NCBI RefSeq assembly: GCF_000407145.1
Contig: NZ_KE136475.1
Location: 310,001 to 374,000 of the forward strand
DNA length: 64,000 nucleotides
Direction of reading: 5' to 3'
DNA from: Enterococcus caccae ATCC BAA-1240
GTDB lineage: Bacteria > Bacillota > Bacilli > Lactobacillales > Enterococcaceae
Position numbers and translations under genes: made by a program. The notes beneath the pieces are model-generated. The model made no database searches and was not told the origin of the DNA. It was given only the letters and a program-made list of their open reading frames with translations. Below are positions 14,319 through 21,803 of this stretch, piece by piece. The stretch's first letter is position 1, and each line of letters starts with the position of its first letter.

Positions 14319-15860
14319 ATGGAATTATTACAAGTCAAAGATTTAACGTATGCAGTACCAGATAAACAGCTTTATGAAAACAGCTCATTTACTTTAAGAA
14401 GCAAGGAACACATGGGAATCGTTGGCAAAAATGGTGCAGGGAAAAGTACCTTATTAAAAATGCTTTTAGGGACCGTTTTACCAGATGCTGGGTCGATTTC
14501 ATGGAATCCAGCCGCCACATTAGGTTATTTAGACCAATATGTGGATATGGATCAATCACTTACGATCAACGACTTTTTAAGATCAGCCTATCAAGAACTG
14601 TTTGCCACTGAAAAAGAAATGCTGAAGCTATATGAAACCTACGGAGAAACTGGTGATGATCAATTATTGTCAAGAGCTGCAACTTATCAAGAAAATTTAG
14701 AAATGCAAGGCTTCTATCAAGTAGAAAATGAGATTAGCAAAGCTGTCACGGGACTCGGAATCAGAGATGCTGATCAAACGTTAAGTGCGTTGAATCGTGG
14801 GGATCAAGTCAAGGTCATTTTGGCCAAACTGTTATTGGAAAAACCGTCTGTCTTGATTCTAGATGAACCTACAAACTACTTGGATCAAGAACATATCGAA
14901 TGGTTGACGGAGTATTTAAATGCCTTTGAGAATGCCTTTATCATTGTTTCTCACGATACAGAATTTTTAAGTAATATCGCAACGTGTATCTGTGATATCG
15001 ATTTTGGTTCGATCAAAAAGTACCATAGTCATTACTCTGAGTTCCTAAAACAAAAAGCGCATTTAGCAGAAGCCTATCAAAGCCAATTTGATGCACAACA
15101 ACGTAAAATCAAAGAAACAGAAGCTTTTATTCAGAAAAATATTGCGGGTATCAAAACGAAAATGGCACAAGGTCGTAGAAAGCATTTGGAAAAAATGGAT
15201 CGTTTGAAAGAACCAGAGAAAAAAGTGAAATCGAACTTTTCTTTCAAACTGATGCCTCAAAGTTCACCCAATGTCATGACAATCGATGAATTAACAGTAG
15301 GTTATAAAGAACCTTTACTTACTGTCCGCGATTTGCAAGTGAAAAAAGGGGAGAAAATAGTGATCACTGGCCCAGATGGTTTAGGGAAATCAACATTCGT
15401 AAAAACGCTTCTCTCAATGGTGCCAGCGCTCTCTGGAAAAATGAACTTTTCACCACAAGTCGTTACAGGCTACCACTCGCAAGAAATCGAGTGGGAAAAT
15501 ACTGAATGGACACCGATCGAAGCACTAGCAAATAAATATACGAAACTAACGTATGAAGATGTTCGTAGAGAGTTGGCTAAATGTGGCCTGAAACGAGAAA
15601 TTGCATCAAAAAATATTTATATGCTCAGTGGTGGAGAACAGTCAAAAGCCAAATTATGTGATTTAACGATGCAGCCAAGTAATTTCCTGATCTTAGATGA
15701 ACCGACTAATCACTTAGACGTGGACTCGAGAAAAGCATTACAAGAAGCGTTAAAGGCTTTTAGAGGCAGTGTCTTGTTGATTTCAAATGATGAACAGTTT
15801 TATTCAACAATCGCCGATCAAGTATATACAATTGCGGATAAACATCTGCTGAAGCAGTGA
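14319..15860 (+). CDS. ABC-F family ATPase (ribosome-protection/resistance type)
   Basis: About 513 residues, two nucleotide-binding domains, no membrane segments. NBD1: Walker A GKNGAGKST, signature LNRGDQ (degenerate), Walker B LILDEPTNYLD, switch SHD. A charged helical linker (about 240-300, KIKETEAFIQKNIAGIKTKMAQGRRKH) is the P-site tRNA interaction motif region. NBD2: GPDGLGKST, LSGGEQ, LILDEPTNHLD, and SND where SHD is usual. Start is ATG 14319 with AGAGG upstream; a longer frame from 14250 starts inside the terminator loop and is rejected. ABC-F proteins rescue stalled or antibiotic-blocked ribosomes. The attenuator leader argues for an antibiotic-induced member, but the drug class cannot be read. 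Confidence 0.85.
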   Translation: MELLQVKDLTYAVPDKQLYENSSFTLRSKEHMGIVGKNGAGKSTLLKMLLGTVLPDAGSISWNPAATLGYLDQYVDMDQSLTINDFLRSAYQELFATEKEMLKLYETYGETGDDQLLSRAATYQENLEMQGFYQVENEISKAVTGLGIRDADQTLSALNRGDQVKVILAKLLLEKPSVLILDEPTNYLDQEHIEWLTEYLNAFENAFIIVSHDTEFLSNIATCICDIDFGSIKKYHSHYSEFLKQKAHLAEAYQSQFDAQQRKIKETEAFIQKNIAGIKTKMAQGRRKHLEKMDRLKEPEKKVKSNFSFKLMPQSSPNVMTIDELTVGYKEPLLTVRDLQVKKGEKIVITGPDGLGKSTFVKTLLSMVPALSGKMNFSPQVVTGYHSQEIEWENTEWTPIEALANKYTKLTYEDVRRELAKCGLKREIASKNIYMLSGGEQSKAKLCDLTMQPSNFLILDEPTNHLDVDSRKALQEALKAFRGSVLLISNDEQFYSTIADQVYTIADKHLLKQ

Positions 15861-15871
15861 GGTGATCGCTG

Positions 15872-16261
15872 ATGCTTTTGACAAGGTGCAAAAACTATCA
15901 TCTCTATCAACTTTCGCAGACGGAACAAGAAATTCAGAAAGCAAAAACGCGAGAGTTTGGCGATAGAATTTTGGTGATGGGTAGTTGTTTTTTAGATTGC
16001 CAAGTTGCTGTTGAGTTAGCTGAACAAGGGAAAGAAGTTATTATCATTGAACGTTTGGATGAGCTGCTTCATGATTGTCTACACTCTCCAATGAGAGCTG
16101 AACTGATGAAAAGATTAGAAGCGTTGGTGGTCCTATTTTATTTAGAAACCATTATTATTAAAGTTGAAAAAGATCAAGTTTATCTTATGAACCAGGAAAA
16201 CATTAAGACATCACTCACTGTTGATACCATCATTGTTCCGAAAAACTATGAATTTTGCTAA
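15872..16261 (+). pseudogene. Remnant of an FAD/NAD(P)-binding oxidoreductase (C-terminal half)
   Basis: A 129-residue frame. Residues 32-62 (ILVMGSCFLDCQVAVELAEQ then GKEVIIIERLDELL) align by eye with the NAD(P)-binding Rossmann segment of 2,4-dienoyl-CoA reductase/NADH:flavin oxidoreductase C-terminal domains. The GxGxxG is broken (MGSCFLDC). The TIM-barrel and FAD N-terminal portions are missing, as are the final strands. It has a plausible GAGGTGAT site 11 bases after the ABC-F stop and may still be translated. Most likely a decayed gene fragment; a small functional protein is less likely. Confidence 0.5.
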
Positions 16262-16309
16262 TTTAGTTTATAGTTAAAGGGATAAACTAAAACTCAAAGG
16301 AGAACATGG

Positions 16310-17143
16310 ATGTTTACAACAATAGAAGAAGTTGATTTTCAACAAGTAGTAGATACATGGAATCAAGGGTTTAGTGATTACCTATTGCCGATAAAAGTTG
16401 ATCAAAAAGCCTTAGAGCAAAGAATCCAATCACTAAAACTGTCCCAAAAACGTTCTGCGCTCTATTCGATCAATGGCGAATTTGCCGGTATTATCTTGTT
16501 AGGGATACAAACTTTTCAAGGGGTTAAGACGATGTGGATAGGTGGTATGGCTGTAATTCCAGAATATCGTCAAAAAAAAGTCGCTTCTAAATTGATGGAC
16601 TATGCTGAAGAGATGGCAAAGGAAAATCAATGTGAGCATCTGATTCTTGAAGTGATTGCAGCTAATGAACGGGCGAGAAAATTATATAAAGCAAAAGGGT
16701 TTCAAATAATAAACGAGCTAGCAGTTGGAAGGATCATGTTACCAACTACGACGAATAAAAGAAGTCCGATTCACTTTAAAGCTATTACGTCAAAAGAACA
16801 AACGTTGAACGAAGAGAAATGGACTCCTTGGCAAAACCGTTGCATTTTTTCTGATAAAAACTACGAGATTTACCAAGAAACAGCTAAAATTGGTTCGATC
16901 AGTTTTAATTTAGCTGAAGAAGCTTCAGGCAAAAGTGTGATTCTTAAACAATTGCAGTTACTAGGACAAAAAGATACATCATTAATAACTAATATCTTGC
17001 TTACTTTAAAAGAACAAGAAAACAGTGATATAGTCAAATTAACCAATGTTGATATGGCCACTTCTGAATATGCTGAACTTGAAAAAATCGGCATTCAGCT
17101 ACAGCTAACGCAATTTCAATTAGCTAAAAAAATGACTTTATAA
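16310..17143 (+). CDS. GNAT-family N-acetyltransferase with C-terminal extension
   Basis: A 277-residue protein. Residues 1-145 form a GNAT domain with motif A (IGGMAVIPEYRQKKVASKLM) and motif B (ANERARKLYKAKGFQII). Residues 150-275 form a second region that could be a degenerate GNAT fold, as in tandem-GNAT proteins. Substrate unknown. AAGGAG lies upstream of ATG. It is monocistronic with its own terminator. Confidence 0.8.
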   Translation: MFTTIEEVDFQQVVDTWNQGFSDYLLPIKVDQKALEQRIQSLKLSQKRSALYSINGEFAGIILLGIQTFQGVKTMWIGGMAVIPEYRQKKVASKLMDYAEEMAKENQCEHLILEVIAANERARKLYKAKGFQIINELAVGRIMLPTTTNKRSPIHFKAITSKEQTLNEEKWTPWQNRCIFSDKNYEIYQETAKIGSISFNLAEEASGKSVILKQLQLLGQKDTSLITNILLTLKEQENSDIVKLTNVDMATSEYAELEKIGIQLQLTQFQLAKKMTL

Positions 17144-17153
17144 TAGGAAACAG

Positions 17154-17203
17154 AAAAATCTCTGCTGAGTTCGTTTTAGTTAACGAATAAAGTAGAGTTT
17201 TTT
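17154..17203 (+). terminator. Terminator after the GNAT gene
   Basis: Hairpin with inner arms TTCGTT/AACGAA and outer imperfect arms AAAAATCTCTGCT / AGTAGAGTTTTTT; ends in a T-run. Confidence 0.6.
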
Positions 17204-17321
17204 GAAAATACTGCTAAATCAACAAGCAACGTACCGTTGCACGAGTCTTTATTGTATAATAAATGAATGCAACGTATTTATGCGACAAAAATGCTAGACG
17301 CTAGAAAGCAGGTGGTCTATA

Positions 17322-18140
17322 GTGACTGTAGAAATCGGAAAACAAATAAAAAAATTTCGTCAAGAACAAGGTATTTCACAACAAGAACTAGCAGATTATT
17401 TGACTCTCTCTCGTCAAACAATTTCCAAATGGGAATTAGGAAAAAGTCTTCCAGATATCGAAAATATTGTAAGACTTTGTGATTATTTCAATATCAGTGT
17501 AGACGTTCTAATAGGACGTAAAAAGCCTAGTTTCTTTGAAAACTTGTTCGGAGGGAAAGAAAGAAGGCCACGTCTTATGGAGCAAGATAAAGGAAAAAAG
17601 AACAATGCAGCATTTTATAGTGCCTATGTACCAGAGGTTCAACCCCTGATTCTAGCTGGTCAGCGAGTCAATACATTTGTGAAAGTTGAAGAGGCAATTT
17701 ATCCTCAAATCACTTTTTCCAACTTAATGGGTTATGCAAATTGTTTGTGTAGTTTTAATGGGGAAGAAGTCTCAATCGATCAAATCGGAAAGTTCAAGCT
17801 CGCTGTAAATATACCTGTAGAAAAACCAATTGCAACCTTTTCACTTCGGGATGTTTTGGAGATAAACATGCAATTTGGTAAGTATTTTCGGAACATTGGT
17901 GGAAATTTTGTGACATTGATCGATATCGTAACGAAAGATCAAACCTATTATTTCTGGGTGGAATCTTTAAAAATCGCATACGTGATGTGGCATCATGAGA
18001 AATTTAAAACAATAAAGCTGAATCTTGATGAAAAATTTCAAAAAGCTCTAGAGTTATTAAATGAAGAAGAGGCTATTGAAGCAATTCGTAATGATGCACA
18101 AAACATTCCCTTGTTTTATGGAAGAGAAAGTGATGAATAG
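17322..18140 (+). CDS. XRE-family HTH regulator with uncharacterised C-terminal domain
   Basis: A 272-residue protein. The N-terminal HTH (about 5-60) shows QEQGISQQELADYLTLSRQT and KWELGKSLPD, typical of Cro/cI-type regulators. Residues 85-272 are soluble, mixed alpha/beta, and not recognised. The GTG start at 17322 is supported by AGGTGG about 8 bases upstream. A TATAAT at 17255-17260 is a candidate -10 without a convincing -35. The C-terminal domain may sense a ligand; no target operon is apparent apart from the neighbouring PadR operon. Confidence 0.8.
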   Translation: MTVEIGKQIKKFRQEQGISQQELADYLTLSRQTISKWELGKSLPDIENIVRLCDYFNISVDVLIGRKKPSFFENLFGGKERRPRLMEQDKGKKNNAAFYSAYVPEVQPLILAGQRVNTFVKVEEAIYPQITFSNLMGYANCLCSFNGEEVSIDQIGKFKLAVNIPVEKPIATFSLRDVLEINMQFGKYFRNIGGNFVTLIDIVTKDQTYYFWVESLKIAYVMWHHEKFKTIKLNLDEKFQKALELLNEEEAIEAIRNDAQNIPLFYGRESDE

Positions 18141-18157
18141 TCTGTATTCAATTTTAT

Positions 18158-18205
18158 AGCGTGGAACAAAACTGTTTTTTAGTTAGTTCTACGCTTCTTT
18201 TTTTT
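18158..18205 (+). terminator. Terminator after the XRE gene
   Basis: Arms AGCGTGGAAC-AAAACT / AGTTA-GTTCTACGCT followed by TTCTTTTTTTT. Belongs to the ACAAAACT-core hairpin family seen at 37142 and 52640. Confidence 0.8.
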
Positions 18206-18216
18206 ACACATACTTC

Positions 18217-18251
18217 TTGACACATTATACTATGCAATGTATAGTAATGTG
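18217..18251 (+). promoter_or_regulatory. padR promoter with overlapping palindromic operator
   Basis: TTGACA (18217-18222), 17-base spacer, TATAGT (18240-18245). The spacer and -10 are covered by an inverted repeat TACTAT-N7-ATAGTA flanked by ACATTA and TAATGT, like known PadR operators (ATGT...ACAT). Autorepression is inferred. Confidence 0.75.
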
Positions 18252-18267
18252 TGTCAGGAGGTATAAT

Positions 18268-18585
18268 ATGGATTCACAATTAAAAAAAGGCTTGTTAGAA
18301 TATTGTATTTTAGCTATTTTGAAGAAATCTGATTCCTATGGCTATCAAATCATTAAAGATTTATCAAACGTGATAACGATCTCTGAATCAACGTTATATC
18401 CAATTCTAAAGCGTTTAGAAACAAAAGAAGAATTAGAAACATATTCTTTGGAGCATAATAGCCGTTTAAGAAAATATTATCGAATCACTGATAAAGGAAG
18501 AGCTAAGATAAAAGAATTTATCCAAGAATGGGACGAAGTGATGCACGTGTATCATTTTATTGAAATGGGGGAGCGGAATGAATAA
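18268..18585 (+). CDS. PadR-family transcriptional regulator
   Basis: A 105-residue winged-helix repressor: LLEYCILAILKKSDSYGYQI, then SESTLYPILKRLE, then RKYYRITDKGR with a short C-terminal dimerisation helix (PadR subfamily 2 size). The start at ATG 18268 follows AGGAGGTAT; an upstream in-frame extension to 18217 overlaps the promoter and is rejected. Its stop overlaps the DUF1700 gene by 8 bases. PadR-DUF1700 operons usually sense envelope stress or membrane-active compounds. Confidence 0.9.
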   Translation: MDSQLKKGLLEYCILAILKKSDSYGYQIIKDLSNVITISESTLYPILKRLETKEELETYSLEHNSRLRKYYRITDKGRAKIKEFIQEWDEVMHVYHFIEMGERNE

Positions 18586-19162
18586 ACAAGAATTTTTGTA
18601 TCAATTAGAAGAAGGATTGACTCGCCTGAATGAGTCAGAGAGAGGTCAATTTGTCCTTTACTATGATGAATTGATTGAAGATTACTTAGAAGATGGAGCG
18701 AGTGAAGAAGAAGCGGTAAATACATTAGGTAAACCCTCCAAGATCGCGAGTAAAATTCTTGAAGAAGCTTTTGAAGAGCGCCATTTTCAAAAGAAAAAAT
18801 TAAGTCCGTTGATGGTTGTTTTACTGATTATTGGATTTCCTTTGTGGGGAAGTATATTATTAGCAGCTATTTTACTCATATTATCTGTGTATATCATTAT
18901 TTGGTGTCTTCCTTTTACAACGGGAATGTTTGCAGTACTTGGGTTAGCTGCCTCTCTATTTAGTGTTTGTGCTAGTTTTTTTGCCTTACAAGATGGTGTC
19001 TACATCGCTGTTACACAAATGGGGATCAGTATTTTTATTTTAGGCTTGGCCTTACTTAGTGGTTTAGCGACAATGAATATGACCAATCACTTTATCAAAG
19101 CATCAAAACGATTTTCAAGTAAGATACGTAACTTGTTTGAAGGGCAGGGCTTATTATTATGA
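18578..19162 (+). CDS. DUF1700 (HAAS-domain) membrane protein
   Basis: About 194 residues. The N-terminal HAAS domain (about 1-75: MNKQEFLYQLEEGLTRLNES ... YYDELIEDYLEDGASEEEAV) is followed by three or four membrane segments (about 84-180) and a basic C-tail. HAAS domains pair with PadR regulators and are thought to be sensory or scaffold modules. ATG 18578 has GGGGGAG upstream. ATGA coupling joins it to the next small gene. Confidence 0.85.
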   Translation: MNKQEFLYQLEEGLTRLNESERGQFVLYYDELIEDYLEDGASEEEAVNTLGKPSKIASKILEEAFEERHFQKKKLSPLMVVLLIIGFPLWGSILLAAILLILSVYIIIWCLPFTTGMFAVLGLAASLFSVCASFFALQDGVYIAVTQMGISIFILGLALLSGLATMNMTNHFIKASKRFSSKIRNLFEGQGLLL

Positions 19163-19314
19163 CAAATAAAAAATCATTGTTTAAAATTGGGATCAGCTTG
19201 ACTATTTTAGGATTAGTGATTACTATAATTGGATTTGCGCTATCTGGAGGGCAAATCGATAAATACAAATTTGAGCAACGATCATGGTACCGTACATTTT
19301 ATCTTGATCTATAA
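19159..19314 (+). CDS. Small single-span membrane protein (51 aa), PadR operon
   Basis: The start overlaps the DUF1700 stop (ATGA). It encodes a basic N-terminus, one hydrophobic helix (about residues 8-30, ISLTILGLVITIIGFALSGG) and a short polar tail ending in YLDL. PadR-DUF1700 operons often continue with a DUF4097 adhesin-like gene whose N-terminus looks like this; here only the anchor remains. It may be a truncated DUF4097 relic or a functional small protein. Confidence 0.6.
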   Translation: MTNKKSLFKIGISLTILGLVITIIGFALSGGQIDKYKFEQRSWYRTFYLDL

Positions 19315-19329
19315 AGTTTTATGGGAATG

Positions 19330-19374
19330 AGAAACATTAGCCAGGAAAAAATCTGACAGATGTTTCTTTTTTTA
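19330..19374 (+). terminator. Terminator of the PadR operon
   Basis: Arms AGAAACAT (19330-19337) / ATGTTTCT (19360-19367) followed by TTTTTTT. Confidence 0.75.
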
Positions 19375-19509
19375 TACTAAATCATAGAAATAGTCCTAAA
19401 GCAGTGAGTAAATCTCAGACTTTAAGCCGATAAAGCGAAGCGCTTGCTTTGTTATAATTAAAGCGAACGAGAGAAAGTACGTTCTACTATTTTTCTATAT
19501 GAATCAGGG

Positions 19510-20598
19510 GTGAGTGGTATAAATCAGCAAGTCAACGAACAAAAGACTAGTAATAATGGTATCGATCTAATAAAGTATGTTGCGGCGATTCTCATTATTT
19601 GTTTTCACTGTGAACGAGTAATTCAAGATCCAATGCTTCATCATTTGTTTAAAAATGTATTGTGTCGGATCGCTGTACCATTTTTCTTTATTTCATCCAG
19701 TTATTTTGTTAGAAGAGGACAAAATAGCTCGTCCAGTTATTTAAAACGCTATTTGCAGTCATCCATAAAGACGTATCTATTCTGGAGCTTAGTTTATCTC
19801 CCAATTGGTTTTATGTGGATTCAGGAGAATTATTCAATTGGCGCTGAATTATATCCTGTAGCGCTGCTTGCAGGATTAGCCTACACAGGCACTTACTACC
19901 ATCTGTGGTACATACCTGCGATGATGTTTGGCATGCTCTTCGCTCACTGGCTGATCAAGAAAAAAGGATATATTCCGTTGTTTGCGCTGACCGTGGTGTT
20001 ATATTTTTTCGGATCGTTGGAAACGTATTACGGATATATTCATAATGAACAACTGAAATTATTTTTTGATCAGTACATGAATGTGTTTATCACAACTCGT
20101 AATGGCTTATTCTTTGCATTGATATTTGTGGCTATTGGTTATTTTTTATGGGATTATCGTGAAAAAATAGCTGGTTTTCAGAAGTATTTTGGTTTATTAC
20201 TGATTCTTTCAGGGGGGATTTTAGTAAGTGAGGGATTGATCGTTTATGCCAACATGGGCATTGATAAAAACTTTATGTGGTCACTGATTCCATTTACAGC
20301 TGTATTCTTTTGTTGGAGTTTGACATTGCGAGTGAAGTTGACCTTTGATTTTAAGTATTTGAGGGATTTAGGAAAATATTATTTCTTTGTCCATCCACTA
20401 TGTATTTTATGGGCCGCTAGCTTAGTGAACAGCTATGATTTTTTTGCTAATAGCTGGTTGCAGTTAGTTGTGACCTTAATTGTTACCCATTTGCTTAGCC
20501 TACTAATAATCACTATAAGTAAGGCCTTGCCCTATTATTATTTTGATCTGCAATTAATGTTGAACATTAATCGTAGTGACGTTCAAAAGCTAATGTAA
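19510..20598 (+). CDS. Acyltransferase 3 family membrane protein
   Basis: A 362-residue protein with about ten membrane helices, opening with GIDLIKYVAAILIICFHCER, the acyltransferase-3 signature carrying the catalytic-type His. The YHLWYIPAMMFGMLFAH segment is like the membrane domain of VanT-type proteins. These enzymes O-acetylate exported or cell-envelope sugars, or act as membrane sensors. The start is uncertain: GTG 19510 overlaps its own AGGGGTGAG site, and an ATA at 19519 would have better spacing. It is monocistronic. Confidence 0.8.
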   Translation: MSGINQQVNEQKTSNNGIDLIKYVAAILIICFHCERVIQDPMLHHLFKNVLCRIAVPFFFISSSYFVRRGQNSSSSYLKRYLQSSIKTYLFWSLVYLPIGFMWIQENYSIGAELYPVALLAGLAYTGTYYHLWYIPAMMFGMLFAHWLIKKKGYIPLFALTVVLYFFGSLETYYGYIHNEQLKLFFDQYMNVFITTRNGLFFALIFVAIGYFLWDYREKIAGFQKYFGLLLILSGGILVSEGLIVYANMGIDKNFMWSLIPFTAVFFCWSLTLRVKLTFDFKYLRDLGKYYFFVHPLCILWAASLVNSYDFFANSWLQLVVTLIVTHLLSLLIITISKALPYYYFDLQLMLNINRSDVQKLM

Positions 20599-20612
20599 AC
20601 GATTCATTATGA

Positions 20613-20661
20613 GAAAAAAGGTGGGGACATAATTCTACGAGTTATACCCCCGCCTTTTTTC
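20613..20661. terminator. Terminator after the acyltransferase gene
   Basis: Arms AAAAAAGGTGGGG / CCCCGCCTTTTTT around an AT-rich loop. A second hairpin CCGAAGAA.CG / CG.TTCTTCGG follows at 20661-20695, and an imperfect one near 20702-20745 lies at the end of the leftward fabI gene. Confidence 0.8.
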
Positions 20662-20747
20662 CGAAGAAGCGTTTTTTTTGTACCGTTTCTTCGGATTTTA
20701 AGGGACTGAGATATAACTTGAAGCGTTATGCCCAACTGCTTGTTTCT

Positions 20748-21500
20748 CTATGTTAGGTGAACCCCTTTATCTACATAAATAATATCTCCTACAATTCCAG
20801 CAGCTAATTCGCTGACTAAAAATGCACAAGTATTGCCGACTTCTTCGATTGTAACACCTGCTTTATCTGGTGTACGGCCTTCTGAAATTTTGATCAATTG
20901 ATCGTAGTCTTTCACACCAGTGACTGCAAGTGTTTTGATAGCACCAGCTGAAATCCCGTTTACCCGAATCTTATCAGCTGCAAATTCATAAGCTAAATAT
21001 TTTACCGCTGTCTCCAAAGAAGCTTTAGCGATTCCCATCATGTTATAGTTCGGGATAGCTCTTTCAGAACCTAGATAAGTCATTGTAACAATTCCTGAAC
21101 CAGGATTTAACATTGGTTTTGCATGATGTGCAACTGCTAAAAGTGAGTAGCTGCTGATATCTTGAGCCAATAAGAATCCTGAACGGCTGATATCACTTAC
21201 ATTACCATCTAACTCTTCTTTGTTAGCGAAGGCAATAGCATGCACTAAACCATCGATTTTGTCGTATTTTTCTTGGATCGTTTGGAACGCTTGGGCAATT
21301 GATTCGTCAGAAGCGACATCACATTCAACAAGCAGATCTGTTGGTTCTGTTAATTTTAATAATTGTTTTTTCATACGTTCATTTTGATACGTATAAATAA
21401 TATCAGCACCTTGTTCTTTTAATGCTTTGGCACAGCCCCAAGCAATACTTCTTTTGTTTGCTACGCCCATTACGACGACTTTTTTATTGTTTAAAAACAT
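20748..21500 (-). CDS. fabI: Enoyl-[acyl-carrier-protein] reductase (NADH) FabI
   Basis: A 250-residue short-chain dehydrogenase-type enzyme performing the last reduction of each fatty-acid elongation cycle. Cofactor region GVANKRSIAWGCAKAL, the FabI active-site string TYLGSERAIPNYNMMGIAKA (Tyr-x6-Lys), and a C-terminal GIVGDIIYVDKG are all intact. ATG 21500 has an AAAGGGG site; a longer frame to 21551 lacks one. It is divergent from fabO-fabN, an order matching the E. faecalis fabI-fabO-fabN region, and the shared intergenic space carries FabT-like sites. Confidence 0.95.
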   Translation of the reverse strand: MFLNNKKVVVMGVANKRSIAWGCAKALKEQGADIIYTYQNERMKKQLLKLTEPTDLLVECDVASDESIAQAFQTIQEKYDKIDGLVHAIAFANKEELDGNVSDISRSGFLLAQDISSYSLLAVAHHAKPMLNPGSGIVTMTYLGSERAIPNYNMMGIAKASLETAVKYLAYEFAADKIRVNGISAGAIKTLAVTGVKDYDQLIKISEGRTPDKAGVTIEEVGNTCAFLVSELAAGIVGDIIYVDKGVHLT

Positions 21501-21556
21501 ATGGATTTTTCCCCTTTGTAAAATTATTTTAGTCTGTGAAAAAGGTCTCACATCTT

Positions 21557-21583
21557 AATAAAATCTAAATATCTGATTTTATT
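21557..21583. repeat. Inverted repeat upstream of fabI
   Basis: Arms AATAAAATC (21557-21565) and GATTTTATT (21575-21583) lie about 60 bases upstream of the fabI start, on its promoter side. Possible operator or transcript hairpin. Confidence 0.4.
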
Positions 21584-21703
21584 TAAGTTGACGGATAAAA
21601 TTGCAACTGGTATTATCTGTTTGAGAATGATAAAAAAATTCTCTAACGAATAAACAACACCCCTACAGACATTTTATCGGATGTCTGAATTATTAACTAA
21701 AAT

Positions 21704-21720
21704 ACTTTGAAAGTCAAACT
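21704..21720. promoter_or_regulatory. FabT-like operator 1
   Basis: ACTTTGAAAGTCAAACT; on the minus strand it reads AGTTTGACTTTCAAAGT, close to the streptococcal FabT box AGTTTGACTGTCAAATT. FabT represses fab genes when charged with acyl-ACP. Binding is inferred. Confidence 0.6.
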
Positions 21721-21770
21721 ATTTTACTTAAATTTAAACAAAAAAGTGTTGTTTGAGCAAGTTTTTTTTA

Positions 21771-21786
21771 ATTTGATAGTCAAAAT
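21771..21786. promoter_or_regulatory. FabT-like operator 2
   Basis: ATTTGATAGTCAAAAT, a palindrome TTTGA-N3-TCAAA located 17 bases upstream of the fabO start. Same core as the site at 21704. Confidence 0.55.
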
Positions 21787-21803
21787 AATGGCGGAGGTGC
21801 ACA

